Source: Deltaproteobacteria bacterium
Lineage (GTDB): Bacteria > Desulfobacterota > Binatia > HRBIN30 > JACQVA1
Assembly (NCBI GenBank): GCA_016178705.1
Contig: JACOST010000011.1
Coordinates: forward strand, 62,001 to 126,000
Length of the DNA: 64,000 nt
Direction: 5' to 3'
Program-made: the position numbers and the translations under genes
Shown: piece after piece, positions 36,008 through 45,400 of the stretch
Position numbering within the stretch: the stretch's first letter is position 1
Layout of the letters: each line of letters starts with the position of its first letter
Notes under the pieces: model-generated
Databases searched by the model: none
The model's input: the letters and a program-made list of their open reading frames with translations, nothing else
What the model was told of the DNA's origin: nothing

Positions 36008-37527
36008 ACGCTCCTGACACCGCACTCGAACACCGACGCGCGACGCGGGCCCAGACACTGGAAGCGTTGAAGCTCGAAGATGACCCAAGGGCTACCGCTG
36101 AGCGGCTGGCCCGCGCGAGCGTCGCGGTTCGGCGCGATGCTTCGGCGGGCGACGACACACGCGAAGGCCTGTTCTGGCGCGACTATGCGGAGGTCTTGAA
36201 CATTGCCGCCATGCTGAATCTTTGGGACGCTTCAATACGCGATGCGGAGCCCGACGCCGACCGTCACCTGCGGGCGGCAAAGCGACGTCTCGAGACGATG
36301 CGTGTCTATCAGGTCGATCCGCTCTTCGAGCCGCTCAGTGTGGCGCTCACCTTCATCGCTGCGGTCGCTAGCCCTCGCGAGGTTGGGCCGGCGCTCCAAG
36401 CGCTTGCGCGCGTGCCCGTGCCGCTCCAGCTATTGGATCGTGGCCGTGAACGACGACACGGACGACGCGGGATCAGCGAGCAACCTGTCGAGCCGCCGCC
36501 CCTTGTCGTGTGCATGTTCGAGATTGATGGCGCCGTGGTGACGCACCCACATGTGATCCATCTCAATCGCGTCTACGAGGTACGGACGCGCGTGCGTGTG
36601 CCGCATTGGCCCGAATGGGCCGCTGCTTTGCGGCTGGAGTTCCTCTCGGTGCTGGCCCCGAACGACTTGAGCCTTCCGGTCTTCGAAATGCCGAGGCCTC
36701 CCGATACGTACCCAAATGGCCCAAACCTGATCTGCTCCGTTGCGGCCACGGGTTCCCTGGTCCTTCGCGTCGCGCAGGCGCCAGGCGCCGCGCCGTGGCG
36801 GCCACGCGTCGCTGCTTCGTTTTTTGCGCCCGCTCGGGTCGAGCCAGCCAGGGTGGCCGGCTACACGGAACTGCGCCTACGTGCCTTCGATGCATCGCGC
36901 GATCATCTCACGGGACGAGCTTCGATCGACGAGCGTTTGTTAGCGATGTACAGCCAACTCTGGGAGAGCGGCGTCCCCGACGCCGAGATCGCCGCGTTTT
37001 GCCGCTTCTTCACTGCCATTTCCCTCGCAGCACAAGCGATTCAGGCCGACCGCGCGTACGGTGAAGGAAAGCGTTTGAGTGAGGCTGCGTTCCACGACGA
37101 TCTTGAGCGACGGTTACGATCGGATGCCACACTCGGTGGTCGCCTCGAACGTCGCACGCCGGCGGGTGGTGGCTATCTCGACCTGTTGCACGACGGCATC
37201 AACGCCGAACTGAAGATTGAAAACGACAAGCCAGCATCCGTGGATGGCGCAGCAAAGTATATGGGGCAGCCGGTGCAGTACGCGACAGATCGGGGGAGTC
37301 AGCTCTCGATCCTGTGCGTCCTCGACCGATCGGCGAAGCGCGCTCCTGTCGGCGAACTCCCTAATTATTTTGGTTGGCTGATCCCGGCGATCCACGGCCT
37401 CGACGACGCGCGGTATCCGTCGCGCGTCGGTACGCTCATCATCAACGCTAACCTCCCGGTCCCCAGCCAGTGGTCCCGTCGGCGCGTGTCGAGGGCCAGG
37501 CAGCAAGCTGCCCACCCCGGACCGTGA
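36004..37527 (+). CDS. Protein with C-terminal PD-(D/E)xK nuclease motif (cassette gene B)
   Basis: 507 aa; ATG at 36004 overlaps the stop of gene A by 4 bases. Residues 1-140 are helical and Arg-rich; 150-290 look like a beta-rich domain ([21 protein letters not shown] and following strands); 300-350 are helical. The end carries a nuclease core: helix [10 protein letters not shown], then [21 protein letters not shown] with Asp393, Glu402 and Lys404 (D-x8-E-x-K), followed by a helix with GQPVQYATD and a strand LSILCVLD. This is the layout of PD-(D/E)xK nucleases, including the trailing Gln seen in several groups. There is no restriction-modification, CRISPR or helicase gene beside it. I cannot match the pair to a named system; DNA or RNA cleavage triggered through gene A is inference. 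Confidence 0.8.
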   Translation: MNAPDTALEHRRATRAQTLEALKLEDDPRATAERLARASVAVRRDASAGDDTREGLFWRDYAEVLNIAAMLNLWDASIRDAEPDADRHLRAAKRRLETMRVYQVDPLFEPLSVALTFIAAVASPREVGPALQALARVPVPLQLLDRGRERRHGRRGISEQPVEPPPLVVCMFEIDGAVVTHPHVIHLNRVYEVRTRVRVPHWPEWAAALRLEFLSVLAPNDLSLPVFEMPRPPDTYPNGPNLICSVAATGSLVLRVAQAPGAAPWRPRVAASFFAPARVEPARVAGYTELRLRAFDASRDHLTGRASIDERLLAMYSQLWESGVPDAEIAAFCRFFTAISLAAQAIQADRAYGEGKRLSEAAFHDDLERRLRSDATLGGRLERRTPAGGGYLDLLHDGINAELKIENDKPASVDGAAKYMGQPVQYATDRGSQLSILCVLDRSAKRAPVGELPNYFGWLIPAIHGLDDARYPSRVGTLIINANLPVPSQWSRRRVSRARQQAAHPGP

Positions 37528-37547
37528 TTTGCCGACACCACCGCATT

Positions 37548-37980
37548 GATCAGTCTGGCGTCGTCTCAGGGCAGCTCCTCGGACTGGCGGTATTCGTGGC
37601 CATCCTCATGGGCATCGGTGCGGTGTTCGGCGCAATGAACACGATGTACGCACTCGTCGCTGCACGCACCCGTGAAATCGGCACGCTGCGAGCGCTCGGA
37701 TTCTCCAAGGTCAGCATCCTGACGGCGTTCGTCGTCGAATCGACGTCCTGGCCATCGTCGGCGGCGCGCTGGGTTGCCGGCTCGCCCTGCCTGCCGACGG
37801 CATGACCTCGTCGGCCATGGGCACGACCTTCGCGGAGATCGGGTTCGCTCTCCGGATCAGCGGGACATCGCTCGTGGTGGGAATGGTACTCGCGGTTCTG
37901 ATGGGTGTCGCGGGCGGTGTGTTGCCCGCGTTCCGCGCGGCACGGATGCAGATCACGTCGGCGCTGAGAGACGCCTAAAA
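37548..37980 (+). pseudogene. MacB/FtsX-type ABC permease fragment, copy 1
   Basis: Encodes the last about 140 residues of an ABC exporter permease: a membrane helix with [20 protein letters not shown], then [20 protein letters not shown], and the final GGVLPAFRAARMQITSALRDA. One T is missing near 37743 compared with copy 2, which shifts the frame in the middle. It has no start of its own. Its sequence matches 39687-40120 closely in direct orientation (about 433 bp). It begins 21 bp after the nuclease gene. Confidence 0.8.
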
Positions 37981-37982
37981 CA

Positions 37983-38129
37983 CCCTCGGCGGTAGTGGCG
38001 GGCAGCTTGCGCATGCCGAGGTCGTCGACAATCAGCAACGGCACGGTGAGGTGGGCCGAGGAAGAGTGCGTCCTCGCGCTGGGTGATGACGCGTCCGGTC
38101 GCGAACTCGAAGATCAGAGCCTTGTTCAT
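37983..38129 (-). pseudogene. IS21-type IstB ATPase fragment with internal deletion
   Basis: On the minus strand the frame from 38129 reads MNKALIFEFATGRVITQRED then ALFLGPP, the segment before Walker A in IstB helpers. It then jumps, in another frame, to VPLLIVDDLGMRKLPATTAE, the Walker B region. The intervening P-loop has been lost. No IstA transposase or terminal repeats are visible. It marks past IS21-family activity in the island. Confidence 0.7.
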
Positions 38130-38135
38130 CTTGCG

Positions 38136-39416
38136 CTACCGGGCGCCGCCCGGAGTGAACGCACAGGGCATACGCTTGATGCCGTGGATGAAGTTCGAGC
38201 GCAGCATCTCGGGCGGGCCGGTGATTTCGAGATCCGGAAGACGGCGCAGGAGCTCGCGGAACACCACCGCGATCTCGCGCCGAGCGAGGTTGGCGCCCAG
38301 GCAGTGGTGTGCGCCCGGGCCGCCGAATCCCACATGTTCGTTCGGTGTGCGCGTGACGTCGAAACGGTATGGCTCGTCGAAGACGGCCTCGTCACGGTTC
38401 GCTGAGTTGTACCAGAGAACGATCTTCTCCCCGGCACGCAGTTTCTGGCCGCCGAGCTCCGTGTCTTGGGTCCCGGTGCGCCTGAAGTGCATCACCGGGG
38501 ACGCCCAGCGCACGATCTCTTCCACCGCGGTGGGCGCCACGCCCTCGAAGTCGGCCGCCCACTTTCGCCGCTCGTCGGGATGATCAGCGAGCGCCTTCAT
38601 GCCGTGGCTGATGGCGTTGCGGGTCGTCTCGTTGCCTGCGGCCACGAGCAGAATGAAAAACGAAGCGATCTCCTGGTCGGTGAGCACCTCACCGTCGATC
38701 TCGGCGTTCAGAAGCTTTGACGTGAGATCATCCTTCGGGTTTCCGCGGCGCTCGGTCGCTAGCTCGTTCATGAGCTCCGCAAGTGCTCGTCCCGAATCGA
38801 GTGCTGCGATCAGTGGGTTCGAGCCTGGCGCCACGTATTCCGGGTCGCCGAGGCCGAGGATGATGTTGGTCTGTTCGAAGACGAAACGTGTCTGGCTCTC
38901 CGGGATTCCCATCATGTCGCAGATGATGCCCAAGGGAAGCGGCGCCGCGATCTCGGTAACGAAGTCGCACTCGCCCCTGTCGATCACCGCATCGACCAGC
39001 GCACGGGCGCGCCGTTCGACGTCGCCTTGGAGCTGCGCGAGCCGGCTAGGCGTGAAGCCGCGCGACACGATGCGCCGCAACCGCCCGTGGCGCGGGTCGT
39101 CCATGGCGATCATCGAGCCGAAGAACTCGCCGAGCTCCTCGGGCAGATCGGGAATCTGGATGCCCTTGCCCGAACAGAAGATGTCACTCCTGCGGCTCGC
39201 CAGGAGCACGTCCGCGTGGCGAGTCACCGACCAGTAGCCTGGCCCCTTCGGCAGGGGGATCTCCGGTGGCGGCTCGAACTCATTGTGAAACGACATCGGC
39301 CGCTCACGCCGCAGCAACGCGAAGGCGCCCTCGCGCTCCTCACTAGGGGCGATCCAGAACTCGAGCTGGTCCAGGTGGATGTCATCGATGCTTGCAGGCA
39401 GCTTGGGCTCGAACAT
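38136..39416 (-). CDS. Cytochrome P450
   Basis: 426 aa from ATG at 39416 with AGGAGG 9 bases upstream. The heme-binding loop FGGPGAHHCLGANLARRE has the thiolate Cys. The I-helix AAGNETTRN carries the acid-alcohol-like ETT, and the K-helix ExxR is EEIVR. The C-terminus RSNFIHGIKRMPCAFTP resembles bacterial P450s acting on steroids or branched lipids (the CYP125/CYP142 kind). It hydroxylates an organic substrate using ferredoxin-supplied electrons; no ferredoxin gene is adjacent. It lies between the two MacB fragments, so its arrival may be linked to the duplication. Confidence 0.93.
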   Translation of the reverse strand: MFEPKLPASIDDIHLDQLEFWIAPSEEREGAFALLRRERPMSFHNEFEPPPEIPLPKGPGYWSVTRHADVLLASRRSDIFCSGKGIQIPDLPEELGEFFGSMIAMDDPRHGRLRRIVSRGFTPSRLAQLQGDVERRARALVDAVIDRGECDFVTEIAAPLPLGIICDMMGIPESQTRFVFEQTNIILGLGDPEYVAPGSNPLIAALDSGRALAELMNELATERRGNPKDDLTSKLLNAEIDGEVLTDQEIASFFILLVAAGNETTRNAISHGMKALADHPDERRKWAADFEGVAPTAVEEIVRWASPVMHFRRTGTQDTELGGQKLRAGEKIVLWYNSANRDEAVFDEPYRFDVTRTPNEHVGFGGPGAHHCLGANLARREIAVVFRELLRRLPDLEITGPPEMLRSNFIHGIKRMPCAFTPGGAR

Positions 39417-39482
39417 ACGTGCGGCCTCCTGGTGAACGGAAGAGATCTTCTCAAATCCAAGCGCGCTCCGCCAGAAGGCTAA

Positions 39483-40118
39483 CAGGAAACGATTGGAGTT
39501 GTGGATCAGCGGCTTGTCGGTGCCCACGTCATCGGGTACGTCATCGGCCCCGCGTTCAACCGCGGCGGCTATCACTCAGTCACGCTGCGCATGCGTGACC
39601 CGTCGATGATCAGCGCCCTCAATTCCGAGCTGGAGCACAACCCGCGCATGCAGGTGCAGGCGGTGCAGGAGTGCAAGTACTGCGAGGATCAGTCTGGTAT
39701 CGTCTCAGGGTAGCTCCTCGGACTGCCGATGTTCGTGGCCATCGTCATGGGCATCGGTGCGGTGTTTGGCGCCATGAACACGATGTACGCACTCGTCGCT
39801 GCACGCACCCGTGAAATCGGCACGCTGCGTGCGCTCGGATTCTCCAAGGTCAGCATCCTGACGGCGTTCGTCGTCGAATCGACGTTCCTGGCCATCGTCG
39901 GCGGCGCGCTGGGTTGCCTGCTCGCCCCGCCGGCAAACGGCATGACCTCGGCGGCCATGGGCACGAGCTTCGCGGAGATCGGGTTCGCTCTCCGGATCAG
40001 CGGGACATCGCTCGTGGTGGGAATGGTGCTCGCGGTCCCGATGGGTGTCGCGGGCGGCGTGTTGCCCGCGTTCCACGCGGCACGGATGCCGATCGCGTCG
40101 GCGCTTAGAGACGCCTAA
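39483..40118 (+). pseudogene. MacB/FtsX-type ABC permease fragment, copy 2, with amber stop
   Basis: One frame runs from 39483 to the TAA at 40116-40118 and encodes the periplasmic end (GGYHSVTLRMRDPSMISALN) and the last membrane helices of an exporter permease. A TAG at 39711 interrupts it, where copy 1 has CAG. The N-terminal two thirds and the ATPase partner are missing. The part from 39687 on is the direct repeat of 37548-37980. Each copy carries a different lesion, so neither is functional. Confidence 0.82.
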
Positions 40119-40153
40119 AACATTCCGCGGCTTTCCGCGAATGCGCCTCTGAC

Positions 40154-40199
40154 GCTTCCCCAGCTGGACGTCGCCAGTCCGACCCCGGTCGCCCGCTCT
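40154..40199 (+). repeat. Right attachment repeat (attR), truncated tRNA-Gly end
   Basis: 46 bp matching the tRNA-Gly 3' part at 28606-28651 with three differences: one in the anticodon loop and two in the T arm. The 5' half of the tRNA is absent, so it is not a gene. It closes the 11.5-kb island. Confidence 0.75.
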
Positions 40200-40320
40200 T
40201 TCTTCATACGGGGAATTGCTTTGAGGCAGGGCAAGCGGTTGGCTGTTGTGACCGACGGACGAGGAGCGTGCGTCTTGCTTGATCGAGTTTGCACGCGGTC
40301 TGCGCTACGCTGCCTCGGCG

Positions 40321-41346
40321 ATGGCAAACGGCAAGGATACGCTGCAGCTCTGGCAGTGGATTCCGTTGTCGGAGTATCGGCGGCCGGTACCGCCGGTCCA
40401 CCACAACATCGGGCGACTCTGGCGGAGAGGCACGCCGGCAGAGAACTCACCGAGCGCTCCGACATTGCCCCCACCACAGCGAGGCGCCAGCGGGCGGCAT
40501 TCGCTTGAGGAAGAGATCGCCGACTCGCTGGCGCGGCACCTCGCCGCGTGGCTCGCTGATCCGACGAGCTCTCCGCGGCTGATCGTGCTCGCGCCGCACT
40601 TGGGCATCGAGGACGTACTGCGGCGTGTCGCGCGGTTGACTCGTTCGCCGGTGCTGGAGCCACCATCGTCGGCTGAGATACTCACCCACAGTGAGGCATG
40701 GCTCGATCGCCTGCTGGCGATGGGCGACGGACCGGTTGTCGTCCCGGCCCTGCACCGAATGTTTCTGCAGCATGCCGATGGCTTGACCCGACTGCGCGAG
40801 CTCCTCACGAGCGTGCACCAGCGACGCGGGCGCACGCTCGTCGGTTGCGAGAGTTGGGGGTGGCGATATCTGCGCAAGGCACTTCGGCTCGGCGCTGTCT
40901 TCGGTGAGCCACTGACGCTCCAGGCCGTTGATGCCGACGGGCTCGCTGATTGGTTGCCTGATGCGGGCGGCTTGTCGGTCGACGTTTTGCGCCAGCTTGC
41001 CGTCGAATCGGGCGGCAACGTGGCCGTCGCTCACGCACTCGTCACGCGAATCGTGGAGAGCGGGGCCGCGCCGCTGCAATGGCGATCGCGACTGCCCGCC
41101 TGGCCGCCGGAGTCGAGTCCGATGGAAACGTTCGTTGCGCACTCCCTGCTGATTCACGGCGGGCTGCCGATCGATGCATTGGCCGCGACGATCTTGGCAA
41201 GTGACGACGAGATCCGTGCCGGCGTGGAACACTTGGCAGCCGCGGGCTTGATTGAGGAAGCCAGCGGTACCTGGCGCGTGACGGCGGCGGGATACCCCGC
41301 AGTGCGCACGCACTTGCTCGGCCACGACTATGTCGACGATTTCTGA
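40321..41346 (+). CDS. Uncharacterised protein with winged-helix-like C-terminus
   Basis: 341 aa from ATG at 40321; an in-frame ATG at 40279 would add 14 residues. The middle has an ATPase-like layout without a P-loop: RLIVLAPHLGIEDVLRRVAR, then GPVVVPALHRMFLQHADGLTRLRELL and RRGRTLVGCESWGWRYL, reminiscent of Walker-B and sensor strands of AAA-like proteins. The end (about 265-335) looks like a winged helix (LPIDALAATILASDDEIRAGVEHLAAAGLIEE). It lies 18 bp upstream of the MscS gene, so the two are probably an operon. Function unknown; a regulator or gating partner of the channel is inference. Confidence 0.7.
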   Translation: MANGKDTLQLWQWIPLSEYRRPVPPVHHNIGRLWRRGTPAENSPSAPTLPPPQRGASGRHSLEEEIADSLARHLAAWLADPTSSPRLIVLAPHLGIEDVLRRVARLTRSPVLEPPSSAEILTHSEAWLDRLLAMGDGPVVVPALHRMFLQHADGLTRLRELLTSVHQRRGRTLVGCESWGWRYLRKALRLGAVFGEPLTLQAVDADGLADWLPDAGGLSVDVLRQLAVESGGNVAVAHALVTRIVESGAAPLQWRSRLPAWPPESSPMETFVAHSLLIHGGLPIDALAATILASDDEIRAGVEHLAAAGLIEEASGTWRVTAAGYPAVRTHLLGHDYVDDF

Positions 41347-41364
41347 TTGCGGCAGGAGCGTACC

Positions 41365-42162
41365 ATGAACGAACTATTCCGCGACTTGCACACGATCAAC
41401 ATTCCGCTCGTGTTGGCCATTCTCGTCGGCGGGGCGCTGACGGTGGCGGCGGTACGGCGAGTGGTACCGCGACTCGTCAAGCGGGCGCCCGCGCGTCTTC
41501 GGCACGAGCTGCTGCCGCTCGCGACTGTGTTGCGGCTGACGATCTACGTGGCGATGACCGGGCTGATCGTTCCACTCGTCACGCATCCGTCGCGCGAACG
41601 ATTCGTCGCGCTCCTCGGCGCCTCAGCGTTGGCGATCGGCTTTGCGGTCAAGGACTACGCCAGCAGCGTGATCGCAGGCATGGTGGCTCTGTTCGAGCGC
41701 ACCTATCGCTTGGGCGATCGCGTGCAGATCGGCGACACCTACGGCGAAGTGCGGGCCCTGAATCTGCGCACCGTGAAAATCGTCACGCCCGACGATACCG
41801 CCGTTTACGTCCCGCACGACAAGATCTGGAACACGGCGATCTACAATGCCAACGACGGGGCGCGGACGATGCTGTGTGTCGCCAAGTTCTATCTCCATCC
41901 AGCGCACGACGGCGCGCGGGTGCGGGAGAAGCTGATCGACACCGCGCTCACCAGCCCGTACGCGAATCTGGATCAAAAGGTGGCGGTGATCGCGTCCGAG
42001 CATCCGTGGGGAACCGAGTACAAATTGAAAGCCTACGTCCTCGACGGTCGCGATGAGTTCCTCTTCACCACTGACATGACACTGCGCGCCAAGGCCGCGC
42101 TGCAGAATCTCGGCGTCCAGTTCGCACTGGTCCAGGTGGCAGCGACTCCAGGGCGCGTGTAA
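41365..42162 (+). CDS. Small-conductance mechanosensitive channel (MscS family)
   Basis: 265 aa; ATG at 41365 with AGGAG upstream. Three membrane helices (about 12-30, 55-75, 83-105). The pore helix reads FVALLGASALAIGFAVKDYASSVIAGMVALFE, close to the MscS TM3 pattern, followed by the beta domain YRLGDRVQIGDTYGEVRALNLRTVKIVTPDD with the typical YVPHDKIWNTAIYN. It releases solutes on hypo-osmotic shock. It is shorter than E. coli MscS only slightly. A 247-bp gap to recC contains no clear gene. Confidence 0.93.
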   Translation: MNELFRDLHTINIPLVLAILVGGALTVAAVRRVVPRLVKRAPARLRHELLPLATVLRLTIYVAMTGLIVPLVTHPSRERFVALLGASALAIGFAVKDYASSVIAGMVALFERTYRLGDRVQIGDTYGEVRALNLRTVKIVTPDDTAVYVPHDKIWNTAIYNANDGARTMLCVAKFYLHPAHDGARVREKLIDTALTSPYANLDQKVAVIASEHPWGTEYKLKAYVLDGRDEFLFTTDMTLRAKAALQNLGVQFALVQVAATPGRV

Positions 42163-42409
42163 CGGTCCCACGCTGCCGCGATCGCGGCGTTCGTCCTCTG
42201 CCTACTGGTTGGGATGTCGGGCTGGACCGGCCGTGCGCTTGCGATTGCGGGAACCGGCACTCTGCCGGCCGAGCATGCCGAGATGGAATTGAAGTCGCGG
42301 TACGCGCGGAACCGACAAACGAATCCTCACGCCTCGCTGCTTGGGCGATGCCAGTGAGGTAGGCGCGCGCCCGGAGCCGGTATAAGCTCGCCCAGAGAGT
42401 ATTCACGCC

Positions 42410-45400
42410 ATGTTCGTTCATCGTAGCAATCGCGCCGAGGCGCTGGTCGAGGTGTTGGCGGAGGTGGTCGCGCGGCCGGTTGCCGGGCCGTGGGCAGCGG
42501 AGTGCATCGTCGTGCAAGGCCGCGGCATGGAGCGGTGGCTGTCGATGCAGCTGGCCAGCCGACTTGGCGTGTGGGCCAATCCCAGCTTTCCGTTCCCACG
42601 TCATCTCATTCTGCGCGCGCTCGGCGCGGTCATCGACATCGATGACGTCGCGCACACTTGCTTCGAGCCGGAAATCCTCATGTGGTCGATTGCCGACTTG
42701 TTGGTCGCGCATCTCAATCGCCCAGAGTTCGCGCCGATCCGCACCTATCTCGCCGGCGACGAACGCGGGATTCGTCGCATCCAATTGGCTGAACGCATCG
42801 CGCGCACGTTCGATCAGTACGTGGTTTACCGTCCCCACATGGTGCTGGGTTGGGAGAGCGGCGGCGATACGCACTGGCAGGCCGTGCTGTGGCGGGCGGT
42901 CGTACAACGGCACGGTTCGCATCACGTCGCCGCGCACGCGCGACAGTTTCTCCGCGCCCTCGAACAACCCAACGTACAACTGCGCGACTTCCCCGCACGC
43001 GTGAGTGTGTTCGGAGTTTCGACGCTGCCACCGCTGCATCTGGAGCTGCTGGCCGCACTGTCAAAGCATGTAGAGCTGCATCTCTTCTTGCTCAGTCCGT
43101 CCGCCGAATATTGGGCGGAGATTCGCTCGCGGCGCGAAATGATTCGCGCGCATCGGCGGGACGGGTCGGCCGTCGCGGCAGGTGCCGATCCGTTGCACTT
43201 CGAGGAGACCAACCCGCTGCTGGCGTCATTGGGGCGGCTCGGGCGTGACTTTCAGAGGGTGCTCGAAAGCACGGCGGACTATCGCGAGTCGGATCGCGAT
43301 CTCTACGCCGATCCGGGCGGTGCGACGATGTTGACCGTCCTACAGTCCGACATTCTCTCCCTGCGTCATCGTGGCCCTGACAACACCGACGCTTCCACTC
43401 TCCAACTCGACCCCGGCGACGACTCCATCACGATCCATGCGTGTCACGGACCGATGCGCGAAGTCGAAGTTGTCCACGATCAACTGCTCGCGCTCTTCGA
43501 TGCCGATCCGTCGTTGGAACCACGGCACATCGTGGTGATGTCGCCGGCCATTGATGCCTACGCGCCGTTCATCGATGCCGTTTTCGGCGGCGCCAGCGAT
43601 CACTCCCCGCGCATTCCGTATCGCATCGCCGATCGCGCTGTGCGGGCCACCGACGACGCCGTCGATGCCTTCCTCACTTCGCTCACCGTGCTCCGTGGCC
43701 GGATGGCGGCGAGCGAGGTACTCGATCTGCTCGGCCTTGAGCCGATCCGTCAGCACTTCGGTTTCGTCACCGATGACCTCGACGTCGTGCGTGGGTGGAT
43801 CAAGGAGTCTGGCATTCGTTGGGGTGTCGATGCCGAGCATCGGCGCACTAGCGGACAACCCGCCGTGTCCGACAACACCTGGCGCTTCGGCCTCGATCGG
43901 TTGCTGCTCGGCTACGCGATCGCCGGTGAGGGGCGCCGACTCTATGCCGGCGTGCTGCCGTATGACGAGATCGAGGGCACCACCGCCGCGTTGCTGGGCC
44001 GCTTGGTCGAGTTCTGCGAGACGCTGTTCGCGTTTCACAGTTCATTGCAGACTCCGCGCCCGTTCGATGTGTGGCGTGACGATCTCGGTCGACTGCTCCA
44101 CGCGATGGTCGCGAGCACCAATCAGACGGCGCACCAACACCGGCAGGTTCACGCGGCGTTGGCCGAGCTGGCCGAGCACGCGCGCGCCGGACACTTCGAC
44201 GAGGCCGTCGATCTCGACACCGCTCAGATGCAACTCACCGCCGCGCTGGAGCGCACCGCCCCGGGCCGCGGCTTCTTGACCGGCGGCGTGACGTTCTGCG
44301 CGATGGTGCCGATGCGCAGCATTCCATTTCGAGTCGTCTGTCTGCTCGGGATGAATGACGCGGATTTTCCGCGCGTTCGGCGCGCGCCCGGCTTTGACCT
44401 GATGGCGCAAAAGCCGCTACCGGGCGATCGCTCGTCGCGTGATGACGATCGCTATCTGTTTCTCGAAGCGCTGTTGTCGGCGCGCGAACGTCTCATCATT
44501 ACCTACGCGGGCCAGAGCATCCGCGACAACAGCGAGATTCCGCCGTCGGTGGTGGTGAGCGAACTGCTCGATGTGCTCGGCGAATCCTTTCGTGTCACGG
44601 CGGACACAACCGACCGGTCGCAGCCGATTGAGGACGCGCATGAGTCGATGCGGCAGCGCCTCGTCGTCCGTCATCCGCTGCAACCGTTCAGTCCACGCTA
44701 TTTCGGCGCCGACCAGGATCCGCGCCTCTTCAGCTATGCGCGGCACTACTACGAGGGTGCGCGGGCGCTGACGACTGCGCGCGGGAGCGCGGCACCGTTC
44801 CTCACCGCGCCACTGCCGCTCGATGTTCCGGCGAAGCGCGAGGTCTCACTAACCGCGTTGGCGCGTTTTTTCGAAAACCCCACGCGAGCGTTTCTGCAGA
44901 ACCGCCTATCGCTGTACCTCGGCAAGGACCTCGACACCGTTGAGGATCGCGAGCCGCTGGACCTCGACAACCTCGATCTGTGGAAGCTCGGCGACCGACT
45001 GCTGAAGCACGCGATGGATGGAGAGACCATCGACCAGGCGCTCCCGTCTATGCGCGCGAGCGGAGCGCTGCCGCCGGGCACCCTCGGTCAGTGCACGTTC
45101 GGCGATGTGGGCGGACAAGCCGACGCGCTCGCGACGGCGGCCAGCGCGCTTCGCCGCGGCGCCGAACTGGAGCCGCTGACGATCGACGCCGAACTGGATG
45201 GCACTCGCATCATTGGAGAGATCCACAACCTGTGGCCGAGCGGGCTGGTGCAATACCAGTACTCCAAGCTCGGCGGCCGCCACGAGCTGGGAGTATGGAT
45301 TCGCCATCTGATCCTGAACTGTTTGCAGCCAGACGGTTATCCGCGCGAGAGTTTTCTGATCGGCCGGCCTCGAAAGGACGGCGGTGCCGCCGCGATTCGC

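Noticed and set aside
33365-37527. Assignment of the cassette to a known defence system such as Hachiman, Septu or a type of restriction system
   Set aside because: No helicase, ATPase, methyltransferase or HNH partner is present, and gene B has only the PD-(D/E)xK-like end. The architecture does not fit any named system that I can recall.
40154-40199. Second tRNA-Gly gene
   Set aside because: Only the 3' part from the anticodon arm onward exists and it has changes in the T arm; the acceptor 5' strand and D arm are missing.
42163-42357. Signal-peptide-like frame after mscS (AAIAAFVLCLLVGMSGWTGRA…)
   Set aside because: It continues directly from the mscS stop in the same frame, has no start codon before the hydrophobic stretch and no ribosome site. 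It may be a remnant, but a gene cannot be supported.
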